From Scleroderma bovista (lineage: Eukaryota > Basidiomycota > Agaricomycetes > Boletales > Sclerodermataceae): a stretch of 64,000 nucleotides of DNA. Made by a program: the position numbers and the translations under genes. Positions 34,116-48,103 of the stretch are shown here, in pieces. Under the pieces are notes generated by a model. It did no database searches. It saw nothing but the letters and a program-made list of their open reading frames with translations, and was not told the DNA's origin. The DNA is taken from positions 1-64,000 of the forward strand of contig JAYMGJ010000212.1 of NCBI GenBank assembly GCA_037178675.1. Reading direction: 5' to 3'. The first letter of the stretch is position 1; each line of letters starts with the position of its first letter.

Positions 34116-34599
34116 AGGATGGTACTTGTGGAATGACATAGAAGATGACTTTCTAAAGATATACTGATTTCATTTGTACAATGTAGCCACCCTTGATGAC
34201 TACTTGCCAGCAGTCGTAGAAGAGATGTTCAATTCTCACCAATTGAGTGTTCAATCTATTCACCTGTATCTTGATGAATGTCTGGGTTTGGGCTGATTAG
34301 TTATTGTGACTTGTCCAAGTGCCCATTTGTGATCCCATGGGTTGCATAGCTACCCACCAAAAAATGACTTTATGGTACGTCTTGAAGCATGAAAATGTGC
34401 TCGTGGGGCTGCACGGTACCCTCCCCTTAAGTATACCCTCATGTCATGACGGCCTCTTTTGTGCAAGTTCAACCTCCTCTCGTCAACATGGAAAGTATAC
34501 ACTCCGTCAGGGATCGCCGAGAAAGCCATATAACTTTGATGCATGCAGGCAAATAGGGGTGGTGTGATCGACACCCACGTCAGCAGGCTCTTCTATACT
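34116..34599. other. Gap, downstream of tryptophan synthase
   Basis: 3' region of TRP5. No gene or repeat could be supported. Confidence 0.4.
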
Positions 34600-35060
34600 T
34601 TTGGAAATGTCGGCGTATCGTACTCAGTGACGAATGGAGAGTGGTTCCGCCGCCCACAAGACTTGTCGCATGACAGATTGGAAAGTTGCGCACGTGCATC
34701 CTCCGAATCATGAACTAGCTCTCTCAGTATGTTGTGATGCATGCCATCTAAGAGAGTCGAGCAGTCACTGGCGCGGGTGACGAGTTCATTGAAACGTTTC
34801 CTAACATTGAACCTGCTTGGCGCGGCTTGATGAACTCGCATGGCAGATGAGCCCACTGAGTGACTCGAAAAGTCCATTGGACATCGTAGCAAGCTGTACG
34901 GCCTCTGCATCACCAAATGTGGCGCGGAACACCCGCAATCTGTCCTTGACGTATAGACAAATGTCCTGCTCAGTGGAGGCAGCGTCGACATTTTCCAGAG
35001 ACCGAGCTTTGATGTACTACGGAATCACACCATGAAGTGAATTACGGACTCCTGGCATGC
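34600..35060 (-). pseudogene. NACHT-type P-loop NTPase fragment (STAND family), broken
   Basis: The minus strand carries the C-terminal part of an agaricomycete NACHT domain: NVDAASTEQDICLYVKDRL, then TLLDGMHHNILREL, then (after a one-base frame change) CATFQSVMRQVLWAAEPLSI. Before it an in-frame TAG interrupts GVIP-YIKARSL. The P-loop half is not adjacent. NACHT NTPases are switch-like ATPases of fungal NOD-like receptors. With a stop, a frameshift and missing N-terminal motifs this is a relic. A minus-strand open frame at 35236-35616 upstream could belong to the same relic but shows no clear motif. Confidence 0.6.
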
Positions 35061-35887
35061 GGCGGTCGGGATGTGACGAATATGCGAAGATTCGGGTGTC
35101 GACTGTGCCCTTTAGTGAAGGATCTTCAGAAATGACATCGGCCAATGCCAGCGGGTCACTGCCTCTGTAATACGTCTTAGAACCACAGATGGAATAGAGC
35201 AGGGCCTGTCGGGTTGAATGTTGGATGCGACTGGACTATTTGATTATTCGGTTGATATGCTTGATCCATTGAAGCATCATGGCATTGGCACATCCATGTA
35301 CTCGGCAACTGATGTTCTTGACGGAACGGTGACGAAATGAAGTCACCAGGAGGTATATTGCAGTGGTGTATGCATGGGATGTCAGAATCAAAGCAGAAAT
35401 ATAAGATCGATAATCACCTCGTTTACGGTCTGGTAGCTCCATGGAACTAAGGGAAACACGAGGAATGTCTCTCGTCACATGTGAACAGCATGTTGGAGGA
35501 GCACAACGGCAGAACATAACCAGATATTCCCACTTAGTAGCCCAGGTCACGTTTGCTATGTAATACAGCTGCGCCACCAGACTCTCGAGTTTCAGAAGTT
35601 GGTCAGTGAGAGCCATCGACGAAAGCCAGTACTTCTAGAGTTCGATCAACGGCAGCAGGGTGAGAGAGACCTTGAAGATGTATTTACGACCTCAAACCAA
35701 GTATCTCTTGTATTTTTTCACCTTCTTGGCATAACCCGAATATGGAACCTGTAGTGTCCAGACTCTGCAGGGGCTACCTGGCGCGGTGTCAGTGATGATA
35801 CCAGGTCGGTGTAGACCCGGTACAGTACGTTATGTGCGGGGACGGGTACGGTGTTTAAATTTTTGGCCCACGGATCAGTGTGGAACT

Positions 35888-36110
35888 CTAGCTCCCAGTG
35901 CCACCACCTCGCCCTCCAGCATTATATCTTCCATATCTGGGACCATAACCATAGCCATCGTAGTTGGAGTAAGCATAAGGCTCAGAGTCATCGCGGTGCG
36001 AAAGAGCTCCCGAGGCCAACAGGTCCCTATGCTGGTCGTATGAGGTCGTCGTCGTCGTCGTCGCTGTTGTTGTTGATAGCCTGCTGGTGGATTATCGTTG
36101 TCATTATGTA
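35888..36110 (-). CDS. Possible 3' end of a gene with Gly/Tyr-rich tail
   Basis: A minus-strand frame reads a Thr run (from a GTC microsatellite), then DDSEPYAYSNYDGYGYG, then RYNAGGRGGG and a stop. Gly/Tyr-rich tails of this type end some RNA-binding and glycine-rich proteins. No upstream exon with a domain was found, so this may be a fragment. The call rests only on composition. Confidence 0.25.
36046..36064. repeat. GTC/TCG trinucleotide run
   Basis: Six TCG units. CAN-rich, low-complexity DNA continues to about 36400. No gene other than the possible tail above is seen at 35620-36690. Confidence 0.6.
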
Positions 36111-36872
36111 CTAACGCTGGGTGGAAGCGTATACTACGATTACCTCAGCATTTTACACCACACGATGCACCAAATATCATCGATATCATCATCGGTGACC
36201 ATCATCACGACGACAACAATTACTAATGCAACGACCAATACCCCGACGGACGACTGCCATCAACACGGCGATGATCCCACCAACAGATGGCTACCTCCAC
36301 CACCAATGCGACGACCAATACCTCTCCCCACCCAACGGACGACCCCCACTACCATCGACGACGATCACTAGTACTAGTATGAATGTGACGACGGTGACCA
36401 CCCGTCGTATTACTTATGCCATTTGTATGTTTTGATGAAATCAGACTCATTTGACTTATTATCTTGGTGTGATCTTGGAACAAATGACTTGGTTACTTCA
36501 ATAGTGACTTTAAACTTAGCACCTCTAGCTACATCGTCTGTCCATCGCGCAGCTGGGGGGGTCACCGAAAAGTCTACAGATGCAGCGTCATAGACCACAA
36601 TGGAAAGAGAAGAGAATGCCAGCCTCATTTCAAGGCATTTGGTGACATTCATGAATATCCCTTGCCCACCATGGCGATTGTATCTTCCTACATGAAGTTC
36701 GTGCTTCAAATTTCGTGTGATAATCACTCGCTAGGAAATAGTGTTCACCAATTTGGATTTTCGCACTAATAACCACATACGACACACTACTGCTCCTACT
36801 GTTACACAATTTCAACACAAATTTACATCTGCAGCCACACATTCACTTGTCGCCGTTTTGGATCAAGGCAGC

Positions 36873-37447
36873 CTACGCAGGCTGAATCCTGAACGTCTGC
36901 TGAGGGCTAATCGGGTGCCATACGTTGTGGAGGTAGAGCTGAAATATGTCATTGAATACTAGTGTCTTATTCCCAATGGAACTATATTTTACCTTGTGCT
37001 CACAACCGGGGTTGCCTCCTGGGTCAGACCATGCGTGACCGTCTAGTGTCTCAATGCTAGAAAGGTGATTGTATCAACTTTCTGTCTATGTAGGACTATA
37101 GATGATTGCTCACGTATATTCCATGCTGCCGCGGGCAACGATCCTCCACTTCTGTGGATCCGCCTTGTCGAGGCACCCGTAGATATGGCCACCTACACTC
37201 CGAATGTGCCTGTTCCCCGTCCAAATCTCGTAGGTTTGCTGGCCCACCGCAACGAACCTGAACTATTGGTACCCAGGGTTATTTCCACAGCAGAATGAGT
37301 GCACAAGACGACACCTACACCTAATTTAGTATTCCCGACAATTACTGCCTCGCGTGCCGCACGGGTGCGGCAGAGGTCAATGGGGCGTCCGTTAACATCT
37401 GAGAAGATGTAGAATTCGCCAGAAGAAAGGCTGTGGATGTCGTTCAT
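36873..37447 (-). CDS. Small beta-trefoil-like protein, copy A
   Basis: Four short exons from ATG 37447 to TAG 36873, about 136 residues. Three similar blocks suggest the three lobes of a beta-trefoil: GEFYIFSDVNGRPI, QTYEIWTGNRHIRSV and EYTIETLDGHAWSD, closed by QTFRIQPA. Fungal proteins of this size and fold include cytosolic protease inhibitors and lectins used against grazers; which activity this one has is unknown. An apparent premature TAG (CCAATAG) is actually the acceptor of intron 1, because a GTAGGT donor precedes it, so the gene looks intact. No signal peptide. Its inverted paralogue is at 41098-41694. The fold is inferred from the pattern, not a profile hit. Confidence 0.65.
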
Positions 37448-37481
37448 GTTGGAGTTGGGGATATTATTGACAAGTAGTCGC

Positions 37482-37490
37482 CCTTTTATA
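37482..37490 (-). promoter_or_regulatory. TATA box of beta-trefoil copy A
   Basis: TATAAAAGG on the gene strand, about 35 bp before the ATG. The surrounding block CGTAAGATG...GCGGGGAAGCAA...CCTGCCCTC is conserved in copy B, which supports promoter function. Confidence 0.7.
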
Positions 37491-37982
37491 TGCGAGGGCA
37501 GGAGGGGGGGTTGCTTCCCCGCACCAGCATCTTACGAGAATACTTAGATAAGACCAGTTCTGCTATCAGAGCAGAGCGCCTTCTGATCATGTGATGATCA
37601 CAGTGGAAGCGAAGAGAATGTTACGGCGTTCCAGAAGTGAGGGGATCCGAATTGCATACATCGTACAGTTCAAGACGTCCACGTGCCAAAATCCCATCAG
37701 AACAGATACAGTTCTGATGCGAACGAATGTCAGATCAGTGGGGACGAGTAGTGGACCGATAGTCCGCATTTTACAGCCCTGCGTTGGAAAGGAGTGTGGC
37801 ATTTCAGCTATGTAAGTTGGGCATACCGCCAGGGCAGGGCATAGTGTTCGCTTCCATTTCTGACATTGTTTGAGACGGAAACGTGCGCAGGGTATGCGGC
37901 GTGCGCCCTGTCAGCCTATCTGAACATTGAGGAACCGAAATTGCAGTAATGTTCACGTACGGATTGAATAACATGACAGCAT

Positions 37983-38060
37983 GGTTCATATCGATAGACC
38001 AGAATCGACCAACGCTCACATGAGCGTTTTCCTTTAGTCTTGGAATGCAGCCAAACAATG
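37983..38060 (+). repeat. Left 78-bp inverted repeat of a 1.34-kb unit
   Basis: Begins GGTTCATATCGATAGACC and runs through AATCGACCAACGCTCACA to AATGCAGCCAAACAATGG. The reverse complement at 39247-39324 matches at most positions. The pair could be terminal inverted repeats of a non-autonomous DNA element, or the inner edge of the large inverted duplication. Confidence 0.7.
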
Positions 38061-38160
38061 GCGCGTACTATACCTTGTTTGCGATTGCTCACATGAACAC
38101 TTTTTGTTTAGATATGAAATGTAACCAAACATTGGCGCACGCTATACCTTGTTTGTATGG
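38014..38160 (+). repeat. 73-bp tandem repeat, two copies
   Basis: Two successive units start GCTCACATGA, contain TTTAG...AATG..CCAAACA..GGCGC and end TATACCTTGTTT. The first unit overlaps the left inverted repeat. Confidence 0.7.
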
Positions 38161-39246
38161 CTTGGATGTACTGCTGCGGTGTTGAACCATATACATATTG
38201 GTAGTGCTGCACTCCCGTGAACCCTTCTCCTCGAGTCACCATCACCAGCAAACGAAAATGCCTGGAAATCGACACCATATCCCAGAGGCCGTGAAGGAGC
38301 AATGGGTCAACACATGAGCTCAAGAGAAATTGGCAAGGTCACCAGCCAGCTAACGAACCATCAAAATTGACAACCGCGTCCTTCACTTATCGTAGTGAAG
38401 AAACCTCCGAAAGTGGATGTCCTCGCTCACTGATGATGCCCTCGTAGGTCATTATCGTCTGTGACGAGACGGAACTAATACTTAATATCACCACTATAGC
38501 ATCTCATCTCATGCGTTGAGCACACACCAGACATCTAGTTTGAACATACTCTACATAGGCATGATTCTCTCACAAGAAAGTACGAGCGCACAACCATAGG
38601 TGCTGATGGCAGAGGGTACTAAGATAACAAGTACTTAGCTCGTCATAATTACCCATTGGGCTAGCCATCTGCCCAGAGAACCGATACCATTTGACTTGTT
38701 TGGGAACACGCAGGGTAGCGGAAGTAAGCCACCTCCAGCACTGGAATCTGGCTGTACGCCTGGCCCATGTATGGATGGATGCGTGTGAAGTAAATTCAAC
38801 CAATATCCGGCACGTGGAAAGCGACGATGGAGCAGATCATGGTACTCACCAGTAGGAGGGGTATCCTGAAAGCTACTGTTCAAGTCGGACATCATGTTGA
38901 TGATAGAGATAACTCACTGTAACTCGCAACTTTATCTGCCGCTCCAGCAGGATCGTGGACGCCGATCGCCGACGCACAGTCTGAGAGGAATTCTGTGACC
39001 ACAATTATCATCAGCATACGGATCATTCGGCAGAATGGAGTGACACAAACATTGTGGCATGCAGGGACTGCACAGATCGAAAGGGAAAGCACCGAAAAAC
39101 AGTCGAACGGAATTGGTGGTCGTTACTGTCGTTGTCGTCGAAGGTGAGAAGTTGGGCGCTTGAAGCGTGGTGGTGGGAGTGGCACTGCAGCACAGCATGC
39201 GCTCTTCCTAGCTCATTTTGGTAATCGTGGGCACATGATCTAACGG
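38161..39246. other. Interior of the inverted-repeat unit, no gene recognised
   Basis: Minus-strand open frames at about 38570-39200 (for example MM-SDLNSSFQDTPPTG followed by a GTGAGT donor) look like possible short exons but match nothing I know. No transposase motif was found. Confidence 0.35.
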
Positions 39247-39324
39247 CATTATTTGGCTACATTTTAAAACTAAACAAAAGCGCTTGTGTGAGCGTTGGTC
39301 GATTCTGGTCTATCGATTTGAACC
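39247..39324 (-). repeat. Right 78-bp inverted repeat of the 1.34-kb unit
   Basis: Reverse complement of 37983-38060 with scattered differences. It carries the TTTTAAAACTAAACAAAAGCG version of the dispersed repeat. Confidence 0.7.
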
Positions 39325-40639
39325 TTGCTGGAAAGCCTGGGTATGTATTCATCCCCGATTACCGGCCCATCAAACAATTCCCTGGCAAGTTTGATGGGGA
39401 AGGAATGTAAAGTAGGGCATGTACATTGGGGTTCCTGTTATGTAACCTCCTGACAGATACTGTACTGCGGACAAATCCAGTCCTTAATAAATAAACGACA
39501 CTCTGGAATTATTCAGCTTACGAGAGTACAGAGAAATATATGCAATTTTCTCACCTTAAAGTCTGGAGGTCCGGCAATGGTTTCCTTGGACTTTCACTGG
39601 GAAGTCATTGCTTCCACGCCCTGCTCCTGTCCATGGGAACCCGAGTGCTGGTAGCATCCCTGACCACCTTGGATCGTAGGCAGTCAAGCCATTCTGCATA
39701 AGCGGTGTTATCAAATCCTCGCCTCACAAGCGGACAGCATGAGATAGGGCCGCCAGTTAGAAGATGGTTTTACTACGTACACGTTTGCCGGCTTCAGGAA
39801 GAAAATAACTTGGATGCTGGTCGTGAAATTGAAGGTCATTGCTTTGCTGACACTGGGTAGGTAGTACCTTGCAAGAGCCCTCCTCACAATTTTTTTTCCT
39901 GTATTCCGTAGTGTCCATGCGATGTAAGCTGAAACGCTGCAGGAGAAAAGTCTCACTTATATTCACGTCCCCACTTGCAGATAAGGTCATTGACTCTCTG
40001 TTGTTCTGTTAACGCTCCAATTGTCGTGTGTGACAAAGATATTGCTTCCAATACTGTAAGTCTGTAACGCAATAATTCCGTCAGTGATCCATTGTATCTG
40101 TTCTATCATTCTTCCCATGTGTTGACAAGTAGACTCAACTAGTATACCAGTAACCAAAGTATGTATGAAAGGACTCCACAGATTCGGTGATCGTAAGTCT
40201 TCCTGTCAAGACAAGGTGAGACTCTTCTGTATTCGTTCATGGGCCCCGAAATCTTGAGTTTGTCTGCCTGAAGTCGACTGTTGAAGAGTACTAGTTAATG
40301 AGATATGCAGAAGCATGGAGTTGCAAGACGCTGTCCGTGCAGAATGGGTTGATCGGTGGAGTTTAGTGTTTTGCATCATGATTCGAGATCAAAAACTCCA
40401 CACGTGCCAAGACTTACTTGCCTAATATATTCAGCAGGATTTGCCAAAATTGACATGTCTCTTTCAATTGCTACTTTCACCCTCAGCCTATCAGGATCTG
40501 TGACCAAGGACTCGACAGCCTGGACCCCAGGTGACCTTCAAGTGCTTGAATGTTCATGCACGTTCATGTGCCGTACATTCCCTTCCATCAAATCTGTCAG
40601 GTACTTGTTTGATCGGCGCTGAAACCCATTCATATGTAC
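39325..40639. other. 1.3-kb gap without a recognised gene
   Basis: Lies between the inverted-repeat unit and the right duplication arm and has no counterpart on the left side, so the palindrome is asymmetric. Short open frames only. Confidence 0.4.
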
Positions 40640-41051
40640 CCCCAATTCGTCGAACATTACTGCATTTTCGGTTGCTCGAAATCCGCTCACGGGCGCAACC
40701 CGCACAAGCTCCCATCAGAAATGGAAGCACGAGTCCCATTATGTACAAAACGAAGCCACACTTAGCTGAAATGCGGCACTCGATTTGCAACGTAGGGCTG
40801 TTAAGTAAATGCAGCCTATTGGTCCATTGCTTGCCCACTGACTGACATTCGTTCGTATCAGAATCTTATCTATTCTGACAGGATTTTGGCATGCAGACGT
40901 CTTGAAGTGGCTGTACAACTCGGATGATATCCCCTGACTTCCTAAACGCCGTGACAAGTTCTGATCTCATGACTGGAAGGCGTCTCTGATCTCATCCAAG
41001 TATCCTCGTAAGATGTTGATGCGGGGAAGCAAGCCCTCTCCTGCCCTCACG

Positions 41052-41060
41052 TATAAAAGG
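41052..41060 (+). promoter_or_regulatory. TATA box of beta-trefoil copy B
   Basis: TATAAAAGG lies 38 bp before the ATG at 41098, matching copy A in sequence and nearly in spacing. Confidence 0.7.
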
Positions 41061-41097
41061 GCAACCATTTGTCAATAGTATCCCCAACTCCAACATA

Positions 41098-41694
41098 ATG
41101 GACAACATGGACGACATCCACAACCTTTCTGCTGGCGAATTCCACATCTTCTCAGATGTTAACGGACGCCCCATTGACCTCTGCCGCACCCGTGCGGCAC
41201 GCGAGCCAGTGATTGTCGGGAATACTACATTACGTGTAGGCATTGTCTTGTGCATTCATTCTGCTGTGGAGATAACCCCGAGTACCAACAGTTCACGTTC
41301 AGAGCAGTCCCCGGCGGCAAGAACACCTATGAGATTTGGGCGGATGGGAGGCACATTCGGAGTGTAGATGACCATATCTACGGATCCCTCGACAAGATGG
41401 TTCCACAGAAGTGGATTGTCGTTGCCCGCGGCAATGGGACATATACGTAAAGCAATCATCTGTTACATCGTAGTCCTGAACGGAATTGACACAATCACCT
41501 TTCTAGCATTGAGACACAAGGTCGTCGCGCATGGTCCGACCCAGGAGGCAACCCCGGTTGCGAGCACAAGGTAAAATATAGATTCATTTGGAGTGAGGCT
41601 CTACTAAGCATTCAACGTCATATTTCAGCTCTACCTCCACGGCGTATGGCACCCGATTAGCCCTCAGCAGACGTTCACGATTAAGCGTGTGTAG
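41098..41694 (+). CDS. Small beta-trefoil-like protein, copy B
   Basis: Four exons from ATG 41098 to TAG 41694. Intron 1 is 56 nt (GTAGGC donor, ACCAACAG acceptor), intron 2 begins GTAAAG and intron 3 GTAAAA. The product is 140 residues. Lobe-like repeats: GEFHIFSDVNGRPI, NTYEIWADGRHIRSVDD and GTYTIETQGRRAWSD, then LYLHGVWHPISPQQTF and the closing strand TIKRV. Two or three Cys are present, with no secretion signal, so a cytosolic protein is likely. Compared with copy A the N-terminal lobe is almost identical and the middle lobe differs most, where inhibitory or sugar-binding loops would lie. An in-frame ATG at 41107 is an alternative start. The fold assignment is moderate; intactness is well supported. 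Confidence 0.68.
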
Positions 41695-42329
41695 GCTACC
41701 TTGATTCAAAGGAGAAGTGAACTGGCGGCTTCAGAAGTAAATCTGTGTTGAAAGTGTGTGACAGTACTAGGAGCAGTAGCGTCATTTGTTGTTATTAATG
41801 CGAAAATCCAACCTGGTGAACAGAACTGTTTCCCTATGAGTGATTATAACATGAAATTTGAAGCATGACCAAGTACTTTGACGTGTGGCAATTCATTCAG
41901 TTCTCGGCCACTGAGATGCTAAATAAGTTACTGACCTGTGAGATGTCAACAAAAAACTATGCATTCCATATATGCATTCCCTAAACACAGATTCAGGGGC
42001 AGAACTGATGAAGTCGGCTGAGGACTGCTGGATTCCTATTAGGTGAAGAAACGACTTTCTGAAACCCCACCACAGCTGCCGCCGGACAGACGGCGCGTCA
42101 AAATCTGCCGGAGTGGGACCCGCTAGCAATAATCTGCCCTTTTCAGAGTCCAGACCTCTATGATATGCCCATCTCACATCACTATTACTAGTATCAATCC
42201 GTTTCGCACGAGCAACATCAGCGTCGCTAGATTCTAATATTTCTTCCCTAGCAGACCCACCAAGGAGGATAGTCACTCTTCCAAAAGGGCGACACTCCCC
42301 AACTGTCACTGTTATCTGGTGCTCTTTAA

Positions 42330-42575
42330 TTCCAGATCGGATTCAGGAGCTTGAGGATTGCATGGTAGCCATGGTTGGAGATAGAATCTCTCCCAGGAAG
42401 AGAGTCGTTCCTTCTCGACAACGATCGCATGCGGAGCATTTGTAGGTCGTGAGCAATAGTGATAAACATCTTCTCATGTCGACGCTCGGCCTGACGGTCA
42501 CGAGTGAAACAGAAGCAGGACCAGAGCGCACCAAGGCTCTTGGCCCATGCAGCGACGGTGTGCGCAAGGGCCATT
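42330..42575 (-). pseudogene. NACHT domain fragment, P-loop-proximal part
   Basis: The minus strand encodes ALAHTVAAWAKSLG, then SCFCFTRDRQAERRHEKMF and TIAHDL, the segment just after the P-loop of agaricomycete NACHT NTPases. The frame then degrades, and the Walker A motif itself is not readable upstream. Together with the other NACHT piece at 34.6-35.1 kb, which covers the opposite end of the domain, it may come from one receptor gene split by rearrangement, or from two relics. Confidence 0.6.
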
Positions 42576-42599
42576 GATCGACGTGTCTCCGTTGACTTG

Positions 42600-43004
42600 T
42601 GCGATTATGATCTGTCCGCGGATCGTGTCAAACATAACACACTTCTTGACAATGGCGTTAATTCGATTGATCCAATCAGATCACGCTGCCAGAGGAAGCA
42701 TCCACATACTCGGATTCCAGTGACAGAGACGGCCTCGCAGGATGTTGGGATTCGCTTCTCTGTTGACGATGAAAGTAGATATGGTGGTGGTGGTGTAGAA
42801 AGCGCCAGGCTCATCGGCTTCCAACTTTGCACCAATACGATTTGGGTGGGTCAAACCTACCTAATGCTCGTACAACCCTGAAGCTTTTTTCCCCCATGTC
42901 GCTGAGCTCGCAATCGCAGTCCACTCACTCAGTGACTGCCGCATAGACTCTGGGAAGGCACCTTTTGTGAACGTCATTGTCTCTGGAAAGTGTCTACCAC
43001 TTGT
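42600..43004. other. Gap without a recognised gene
   Basis: Possibly further degraded NACHT sequence. Nothing specific can be supported. Confidence 0.3.
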
Positions 43005-43300
43005 ACTGTACCACCCACCTTTGTATCCACGAGCGTGATGTCAAGAACTGGGTCGTAATGTCATTGGCTAAGGGCCGGTCATGCAGAGAAACACTGTGTG
43101 TACGTTAGGTCTGTTCTACCTCGCAATGGCATCGACCCTGGAGATTGAGTCGTGTCATCTCACCTATGTGGGAAGCCTTGCAAGTTTGAATGCATATTCG
43201 GATGCTCTTCATAAATCCAAAGTGGAGTGTCTCTGCCAAACCAGAACTGTTCTCTCATGCACGTTAGGTTATTGACATTTTTATGCAGGTCTTATCGCAG
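43005..43300 (+). pseudogene. Fragment of a GTPase/vWA paralogue (Cys-rich exons)
   Basis: The plus strand aligns with the Cys-rich region of the giant gene (parent at about 9.6-9.96 kb): an HLCIHECD-like start, then AGHAEKH, then an intron-like gap, then HLCGKPCKFE and a match through the next intron (AGAACTGTTC...ATGCAC.TTAGGT). A stop follows IFGCSS. Both exon and intron similarity is retained, so it arose by DNA duplication rather than retroposition. Confidence 0.7.
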
Positions 43301-44043
43301 TTCAGGCCCGCTTACAGACTTACCAACCTCGTAATGTAATTAACGATTCAGTTTTTGTCGACCCTTTGAAGCATTGTAGTCTGAAAAACTCGAGGTTTGA
43401 CAGATTATGCATCCGCTTAAAGGAAGTTAATGTCATACATGGCACCATGTTTCGCTCAACTGTTTATTGCCAGCGCCTGATATGAGCGCTTCGTCAAGAG
43501 TGGGGGGAGTGGAGGCGGCAACTCGAGGAGGCTCATACAGTGGGTGGAAGATCATGACAGACAGGTCCGAGTGACTTAGTATGAAACGAGTAAACAAGAA
43601 TTGAGCGGCCCTTTAAGTAAATCAGTCAACTGGAGAAATGCTCACCTATGTATTACATACTTACGCGATCCCAAGGATTCCTGTTGAGCAGGCGAAGGGT
43701 GGAGATGAAACTGTCGTTAGGGAGTGTCAGATTCTGAAAGGATAGTGAAAAACATATGAATGCCGCCACATACGGTATTCTCCCTCTCAAATCGTTAGCA
43801 AATTGCCAGTGACTCGACCGCTCACCCTGTGCATATCGCAAGTTAAATCCGAACCATAGTATCCCATCAAAGGACTCGGGGGCGCTGGAGTACACTGGTA
43901 GCACTGCCTAGTCTCCCAAAGCCGAACCAGTGGAAGATAATTGTTCCGCGAGTGCGTTCTCTCTAAGTTAAGTAGTTGAAGTACCACGCCACTCGGAATC
44001 GTCGAGAGTATCCTCCCTACAGATCGCGACGGTAGTGCCCACC
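43301..44043. other. Gap without a recognised gene
   Basis: No coding family or repeat was recognised. It contains the upstream region of the next gene. Confidence 0.4.
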
Positions 44044-44600
44044 ATGGCTCCCGTTCCCCAGTTGCCCACTGCAGGATCTAGCAATGGCGAGCCATCTGCT
44101 ACGTGTGGCAAGTCTCGTACTTTCACTTCGACTCCCCACAGCAAAGATAATTTAGAGGAGGGAGAGATCAAGGAAGGCGAGCCTTCCCCTGGCTTCCCGT
44201 ATTGCGACACCGCACTGGACGCTCAACCTGATACAGCAGACCTTGTCTCTCTACTTCGTCTCACTCGTTCTTTTTCTTCCCCTGTCGTCGATCAGAATAA
44301 AATCGCCAGCTGTACGGCGGCGACTTCTCCACACCATGCAATGCCTGAGCCTAGTATGGCCACTCGATTGACCCTCTGTTTTCGCTGACAGCTTCAATGG
44401 CAGTGACGGAGGAAGAGTTGGATCGTGCCAAATCTGTTGTGTTGGACTTATTAGGGTGGGGTGTCACCCCAGAGTACCTTGTCGACTACGGTGTCTCGCC
44501 GGGTGCGCTGGTTAGGATCTTCAGCGACCTTAACCTTCGGCTTCCCACCAACCTGCTTCGTTCTAACTCACCACCTGTTGTGGAAAACAATACGCCCTAA
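44044..44600 (+). CDS. Small conserved agaricomycete protein, acidic N-terminus
   Basis: Two exons, 44044-44353 and 44392-44600, with donor GTATGG and acceptor GACAG, giving 172 residues. The N-terminal 100 residues are Ser/Pro-rich with LEEGEIKEGE. The C-terminal part is a compact helical block, ELDRAKSVVLDLLGWGVTP followed by EYLVDYGVS and LNLRLPTN. I have an impression of this block from uncharacterised agaricomycete proteins, some with additional C-terminal domains, but cannot name a function. The protein ends soon after the block, so it could be a short form. The start is the first ATG after a stop-rich region. Confidence 0.55.
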
Positions 44601-47708
<3,108 letters not shown>

Positions 47709-48103
47709 TTTTTGTCAATAAAGGGCTAACATTGATCCCAGCCGTCACTTGGAATGGGATGGGGGAATAACGGATTGGATCGCAGATGTAAGAAATATAG
47801 TAACATGTCCCTTAGGTTCCAACAACATGCAGCAAGGCTGTAGTCTTCACTTTCATAGCCTCTCAACGATCGACTGTATTTTATCTTTACTACATAGATC
47901 TATGATTTCATGCGTACTCGGTTACACATTGAATACATCGAGAAGTAATCATGCCGCTGCAGTGCTAGACATCACCCAGAGTAGATAATCCGAATGTTCC
48001 GGTGACCTAGAAATGTTAACCATCAACGAGTAAGTTTATAGCACCAAGGAAGATTGTACTTTCATATCCATATCCTCAAATATAATGTCGACCCTTGCAA
48101 CTC
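47709..48103. other. Shared 3' intergenic region
   Basis: Lies between convergent GH1 and PP2A-activator genes. No additional gene. Confidence 0.5.

Larger units (their letters stand above)
36700..37960 (-). repeat. Left arm of a 1.25-kb inverted duplication
   Basis: This segment matches 40640-41865 in inverted orientation, including promoter, all exons and introns of the beta-trefoil gene, and flanking DNA on both sides. By eye identity is high in the exons and about 75% in the flanks. Examples of matching flank blocks are AAGACGTC...TGCCAAAATCC and TGCAGTAATGTTC. Confidence 0.75.
40640..41865 (+). repeat. Right arm of the 1.25-kb inverted duplication
   Basis: Inverted partner of 36700-37960. 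Similarity continues past the gene into a 3' flank containing GCGAAAATCCAA and GAGTGATTAT blocks, ending near 41865. Confidence 0.75.

Noticed and set aside
34593..34680. DUF6535-like reading (FVTEYDTPTFP) at the end of a minus-strand frame
   Set aside because: The neighbouring frame gives a longer and better match to the NACHT C-terminal segment (SVMRQVLWAAEPLSI), continuous with NACHT sequence upstream.
37301..37390. Premature stop in beta-trefoil copy A
   Set aside because: The TAG is part of CCAATAG, the acceptor of a 50-60-nt intron that starts GTAGGT; copy B has the same intron with CCAACAG.
39300..39325. tRNA gene suggested by a GGTTCAAATC box in the inverted repeat
   Set aside because: No A box at the right distance, no cloverleaf arms, and the motif belongs to the 78-bp repeat. 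No tRNA or rRNA gene was recognised elsewhere in the window.
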